From contig CBDAQU010000002.1 in the NCBI GenBank assembly GCA_965199235.1, positions 1,736,001-1,800,000 on the forward strand: 64,000 nucleotides of DNA. Reading direction: 5' to 3'. The translations under genes were made by a program, and so were the position numbers. How positions within the stretch are numbered: the first letter of the stretch is position 1; every line of letters starts with the position of its first letter. A model generated the notes under the pieces. That model did no database searches. It was not told the origin of the DNA and saw only the letters and a program-made list of their open reading frames with translations. Positions 61,150 to 64,000 of the stretch are shown one piece after another. This stretch comes from BOG-908 sp965199235. GTDB taxonomy: Bacteria > Pseudomonadota > Alphaproteobacteria > Acetobacterales > Acetobacteraceae.

Positions 61150-61944
61150 CTAGACATCCAGCTCCAGCATCACCGGCACGTGGTCCGAGGACTGCGGCCA
61201 GTCGCGCGCGTCCTTCAGGATCTCGTAGCCGGCAAGCCTGCCCGCCAGGTCGGGACTGACCCAGATGTGGTCCAGACGCCTGCCGCGGTCCGAGCGGCGC
61301 CAGTCCTGGTTGCGGTAGGACCACCAAGTGTAGAGCTTTTCCTCGGCCGGCACGAAATGGCGTATCGCGTCGTAGAAACCGGTCTGCATCCAGGCGGTCA
61401 TGTGCGCCACCTCGACAGGGGTGTGGCTGACCACGCCGAGCAGCTGCTTGTGGCTCCAGACGTCGTGCTCGAGCGGGGCGATGTTGAGGTCGCCCAGCAG
61501 CACCGTGCGCGGACGAACGCCCGAGGCGGCGAACCAGGAGGTGGCCTCGCTGACGAAATCGAGCTTATGGCCGAATTTTGGGTTCTGCGTGCGGTCTGGC
61601 AGGTCGCCGCCGGCCGGCACGTAGAAGTCGTGCAGCTCGACCGCGCCGCCCGGCGCCATCAGCCTCGCCGCGACATGACGGCAATCGCCTCTGTCGCACC
61701 AGTCCGGCGCGTCTAACGGCTCCAGCTCGAGGCGGGAGAGCACTGCCACTCCGTTGTAGCCCTTCATGCCTCGCCGGGCGACGTAAGGGAAACCCAGCCT
61801 TGCCGGCGCGCCGTCCGGGAACAGCGCGTCGGGAACCTTGGTTTCCTGGAGGCAGATCACGTCCGGCCTCAGGGCATCGATCAGCCGCTCCAGCAACGGC
61901 AGCCTTAAACGCAGGGAATTGATGTTCCATGTGACGATGCGCAT
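61150..61944 (-). CDS. xthA: Exodeoxyribonuclease III
   Basis: AP endonuclease and 3'-5' exonuclease for base-excision repair. The 264 aa match the family: MRIVTWNINSLRLRLP (Asn), VICLQETKVPD (metal Glu), YNGVAVLSR, HDFYVPAGG, LLGDLNIAP (Asp-Asn), and C-terminal RLDHIWVSPDLA with SSDHVPVML (catalytic Asp-His). The frame is open upstream to 62121, but the ATG at 61944 is the conserved start. Confidence 0.95.
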   Translation of the reverse strand: MRIVTWNINSLRLRLPLLERLIDALRPDVICLQETKVPDALFPDGAPARLGFPYVARRGMKGYNGVAVLSRLELEPLDAPDWCDRGDCRHVAARLMAPGGAVELHDFYVPAGGDLPDRTQNPKFGHKLDFVSEATSWFAASGVRPRTVLLGDLNIAPLEHDVWSHKQLLGVVSHTPVEVAHMTAWMQTGFYDAIRHFVPAEEKLYTWWSYRNQDWRRSDRGRRLDHIWVSPDLAGRLAGYEILKDARDWPQSSDHVPVMLELDV

Positions 61945-62189
61945 GCGACGGGCGTGCCCCACCGCCGGCCACGGCGCAACCGTGCCGAACGCCCAAGCCC
62001 GCGTCCGGCCAGCGTGCGGCAAATGGAACACTGATTTGCCTCCCACGCCCCTCCGCCTGCCGGCACGTCCCGCATGTTCGAGGCTTGGAGCGGGATGCAT
62101 TGCGAAAGGCGGGGCTTGCAAGGCGGGCTGCTGCGCAATACGCGGCCTTGCGGGCTGGTCCGCGGCGAAGCGGAGCGCGTGCGAGCGGC

Positions 62190-63320
62190 ATGGATTTCAC
62201 CACGGTGTCGGCGCTGACCATCGAGCTGGCTGTCGTGGTGCCGTGCTTCAACGAGAGGGACAACGTGGAGCCGCTGGTGGCGCGGCTGGAAGCGTCCCTG
62301 GCCGGTATCGCCTGGGAAGCTGTGTTCGTCGACGACGACAGTCCGGACGGAACCGCCGCCGCCGTACGCTGCATCGCAGCCCGCGACCCAAGGATACGCT
62401 GCTTGCGCCGCGTGGGCCGGCGCGGCCTCGCCTCAGCGGTCATAGAGGGCGCTTTGTCCACCTCCGCCGCGTTCGTGGCCGTGATCGACGGCGACCTGCA
62501 GCACGACGAGACCCGGCTGCCTGCCATGTTGGCGACCCTGCGTTCGGGCAGGGCGGACATCGTCGTGGCCAGCCGGTTTGCCGATGGCGGCGATTCGGCA
62601 GGGCTTGAAGGTGCGCGGCGGATGGCCCTGTCCAACCTCGGCATCCGGCTTGCAACCATTATGCTCGGCACGCGCCTGACCGACCCGATGAGCGGCTTCT
62701 TCATGCTGCCCTGTCCGTTGTTCGAGGCGGTGGCGCCCCAGCTCACGGGACAGGGCTTCAAGATCCTGCTCGACATCCTGCTTTCCGCCCCGACCCGCCT
62801 CAATGTGGTCGAAGTGGGCGCCCGCTTCGGACCGCGCCTGTCCGGGGTCAGCAAACTGAGCCCGTTGGTGCTGATGCAGTTCGCCGCCCTGCTGCTCGAT
62901 CACGGGCTGGGCGGCATGGTTCCGCTGCGCTTTTTCGCGTTCGCTCTGGTCGGCGCGCTCGGCCTCGTGGTCCACCTCGCCGTCCTGACCGCTGCCGGCG
63001 CTGCCGGCATGTCCTTCGTGGCTGCGCAGACCGCCGCGACCCTGGTAGCGATGGTTGCCAACTTCCAGCTCAACAATTTGATCACATACCGGGACCAGCG
63101 CCTGCGCGGCGGCCGGCTATGGCGCGGCTTGCTGCTGTTCCTGCTGGTTTGCGGCGTGGGCGCAGCAGCCAATATCGGCATTGCCGACGCGCTTTACGCA
63201 GGCGGCGACGCGGGACGCACGCCGGCCGGCGCGCTGGGCGCGGTCATCGGCGTTGTCTGGAACTACGCCATGTCCGCTACCCTGGTCTGGGGACGGCAGG
63301 CCAGGTGGAAACGCGCCTGA
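62190..63320 (+). CDS. GT2 polyprenol-phosphate glycosyltransferase fused to a GtrA membrane domain
   Basis: About 376 aa. Residues 10-235 are a dolichol-phosphate-mannose-synthase-like GT2: LAVVVPCFNERDNVEPLVARL, VFVDDDSPDGTAA (DDD), AVIDGDLQHDET (DxD metal site), DPMSGFFML. After about 250 a GtrA-like domain with four TM helices follows (FFAFALVGALGLVVHLAVL, FVAAQTAATLVAMVANFQLNNL, LLLFLLVCGVGAAANIGI, ALGAVIGVVWNYAMSATL). Likely makes a lipid-linked sugar and helps flip it for cell-surface glycosylation. ATG 62190 chosen; the frame is open to 62085. No other glycan genes are adjacent. Confidence 0.9.
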   Translation: MDFTTVSALTIELAVVVPCFNERDNVEPLVARLEASLAGIAWEAVFVDDDSPDGTAAAVRCIAARDPRIRCLRRVGRRGLASAVIEGALSTSAAFVAVIDGDLQHDETRLPAMLATLRSGRADIVVASRFADGGDSAGLEGARRMALSNLGIRLATIMLGTRLTDPMSGFFMLPCPLFEAVAPQLTGQGFKILLDILLSAPTRLNVVEVGARFGPRLSGVSKLSPLVLMQFAALLLDHGLGGMVPLRFFAFALVGALGLVVHLAVLTAAGAAGMSFVAAQTAATLVAMVANFQLNNLITYRDQRLRGGRLWRGLLLFLLVCGVGAAANIGIADALYAGGDAGRTPAGALGAVIGVVWNYAMSATLVWGRQARWKRA

Positions 63321-63359
63321 TGCAACCCGTTGCCGAACGGGCGCCGGGCCAGACCGATC

Positions 63360-64000
63360 CTACGACGATGCGGTGGCCTCGGACACCTTCTGCAACAGCT
63401 CCAGGATCGGCGAGGGCATGTTGGGATCCCAGGAGCTGCGCGGGCCCACGGTGATACCGCCATCGACCACGATGTGCGTGCCCGTCACGAAGCCTGACGC
63501 GCCGGACGCAAGATAGAGGCATGCCTGTGCCACGTGGTCCGGCGTGCCCGGGATGGCCAGCGGCTGTGCGTGTGGCGACACCGCCGCCAGTGCAGCGTTG
63601 GCCTGGGCGGCCGCGTTGTCCATCAATCCCAGGCCCTTGACGAAGATGTCGGTCAGGATGAAGCCGGGGCATATCGCGTTGACGCGTATGCCGTAGCGCG
63701 ACAGTTCCGCGGCTGCAACCCGGCTGAGATGCAGCACGCCCGCCTTGGCCGCCGAATAGGCGATCGGCCCGGCGCCGGCCTCCAGGGCGGAGATCGAGGA
63801 CGTGTTCACGATCGCGCCGCCGCGCTGCTTCATGAACGGCACGGCGTAGCGCATTCCGAGCGCCACCGAGCGCAGCAGCAACGCGTGCGTGCGGTCCCAC
63901 AGATCGCCCGTCATCTCCTCGATCGTCTCGCGCGCGCCACCCGCGCCGGCGTTGTTGAACAGGATGTCCAGCCCGCCGAAATGGTCTGCCGCCGCCTGCA
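63360..64000 (-). CDS. Short-chain dehydrogenase/reductase, 5' end outside the window
   Basis: NAD(P)-dependent SDR. The frame runs off the right edge, so the dinucleotide-binding start (TGxxxGxG) is not seen. Visible: DILFNNAGAGG (NNAG), IVNTSSISALEAGAGPIAYSAAKAGVLHLSR (Ser and YxxxK), INAICPGFILTDI and GTHIVVDGGITVG. These mark a classical SDR of FabG type. At least 213 residues are present. Substrate unknown. Confidence 0.9.
   Translation of the reverse strand, partial: QAAADHFGGLDILFNNAGAGGARETIEEMTGDLWDRTHALLLRSVALGMRYAVPFMKQRGGAIVNTSSISALEAGAGPIAYSAAKAGVLHLSRVAAAELSRYGIRVNAICPGFILTDIFVKGLGLMDNAAAQANAALAAVSPHAQPLAIPGTPDHVAQACLYLASGASGFVTGTHIVVDGGITVGPRSSWDPNMPSPILELLQKVSEATASS

Overview
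The window is chromosomal DNA from an alphaproteobacterium, most likely family Acetobacteraceae. The evidence is a full rRNA operon in the alphaproteobacterial order (16S, tRNA-Ile, tRNA-Ala, 23S, 5S, tRNA-fMet), a 16S sequence of Acetobacteraceae type, the clusters aroA-cmk-rpsA and aroKB/xerD, an addA-trxA pair, a FYDLN-type TIGR02300-like protein, and high GC with strong GC3 in most genes. The genus cannot be fixed from the sequence alone.

Layout. 1-13484: a dense, co-directional alpha-glucan/trehalose operon (treS-mak fusion, glgB, treZ, malQ, treY, otsA), most genes overlapping by a few bases, followed by a convergent sufE-like gene. 14026-20239: the rRNA operon with a candidate promoter and boxA. 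20354-25085: a visibly more AT-rich stretch with hldD, a very large membrane diguanylate cyclase with a periplasmic propeller sensor and, upstream of it on the same strand, a small secreted protein built around four exact copies of the heptapeptide IFHHWPH. 25289-34806: a DUF1345 membrane protein, then a catabolic island: GntR regulator and HMG-CoA-lyase-like gene, divergent from a CoA transferase, a frameshifted TonB-dependent receptor, a RutA-type flavin monooxygenase, an amidase and a cysteine hydrolase. 34956-37848: an orphan adenine methyltransferase-like gene and a secreted phosphoesterase. 37929-46099: core genes (aroK-aroB fusion, xerD, an oxidoreductase, rpsA, cmk, aroA). 46225-51630: a second diguanylate cyclase and a sulfate activation operon (cysD, cysNC, cysQ), in which CysD carries an in-frame N-terminal helix-turn-helix. 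51788-64000: TIGR02300-like protein, addA, trxA, phosphate transporter, L,D-transpeptidase, ribA, response regulator, exonuclease III, a glycosyltransferase-GtrA fusion and a truncated SDR.

How the parts work together. The first operon can convert linear glucan to trehalose (TreY/TreZ), link trehalose and maltose to maltose-1-phosphate and branched glucan (TreS-Mak, GlgB), and make trehalose-6-phosphate (OtsA). The catabolic island looks like uptake, oxidative opening, hydrolysis and CoA-dependent cleavage of a nitrogen-containing compound under GntR control. The sulfate operon makes APS/PAPS and recycles PAP, and appears to be autoregulated by the HTH on CysD.

The least conventional items are: (i) the IFHHWPH repeat protein next to a sensor diguanylate cyclase, where every nucleotide difference among the repeats is synonymous; (ii) the HTH-CysD fusion with two matching palindromes at its own start; and (iii) dispersed families of palindromic intergenic elements, some of which extend into the ends of coding regions.
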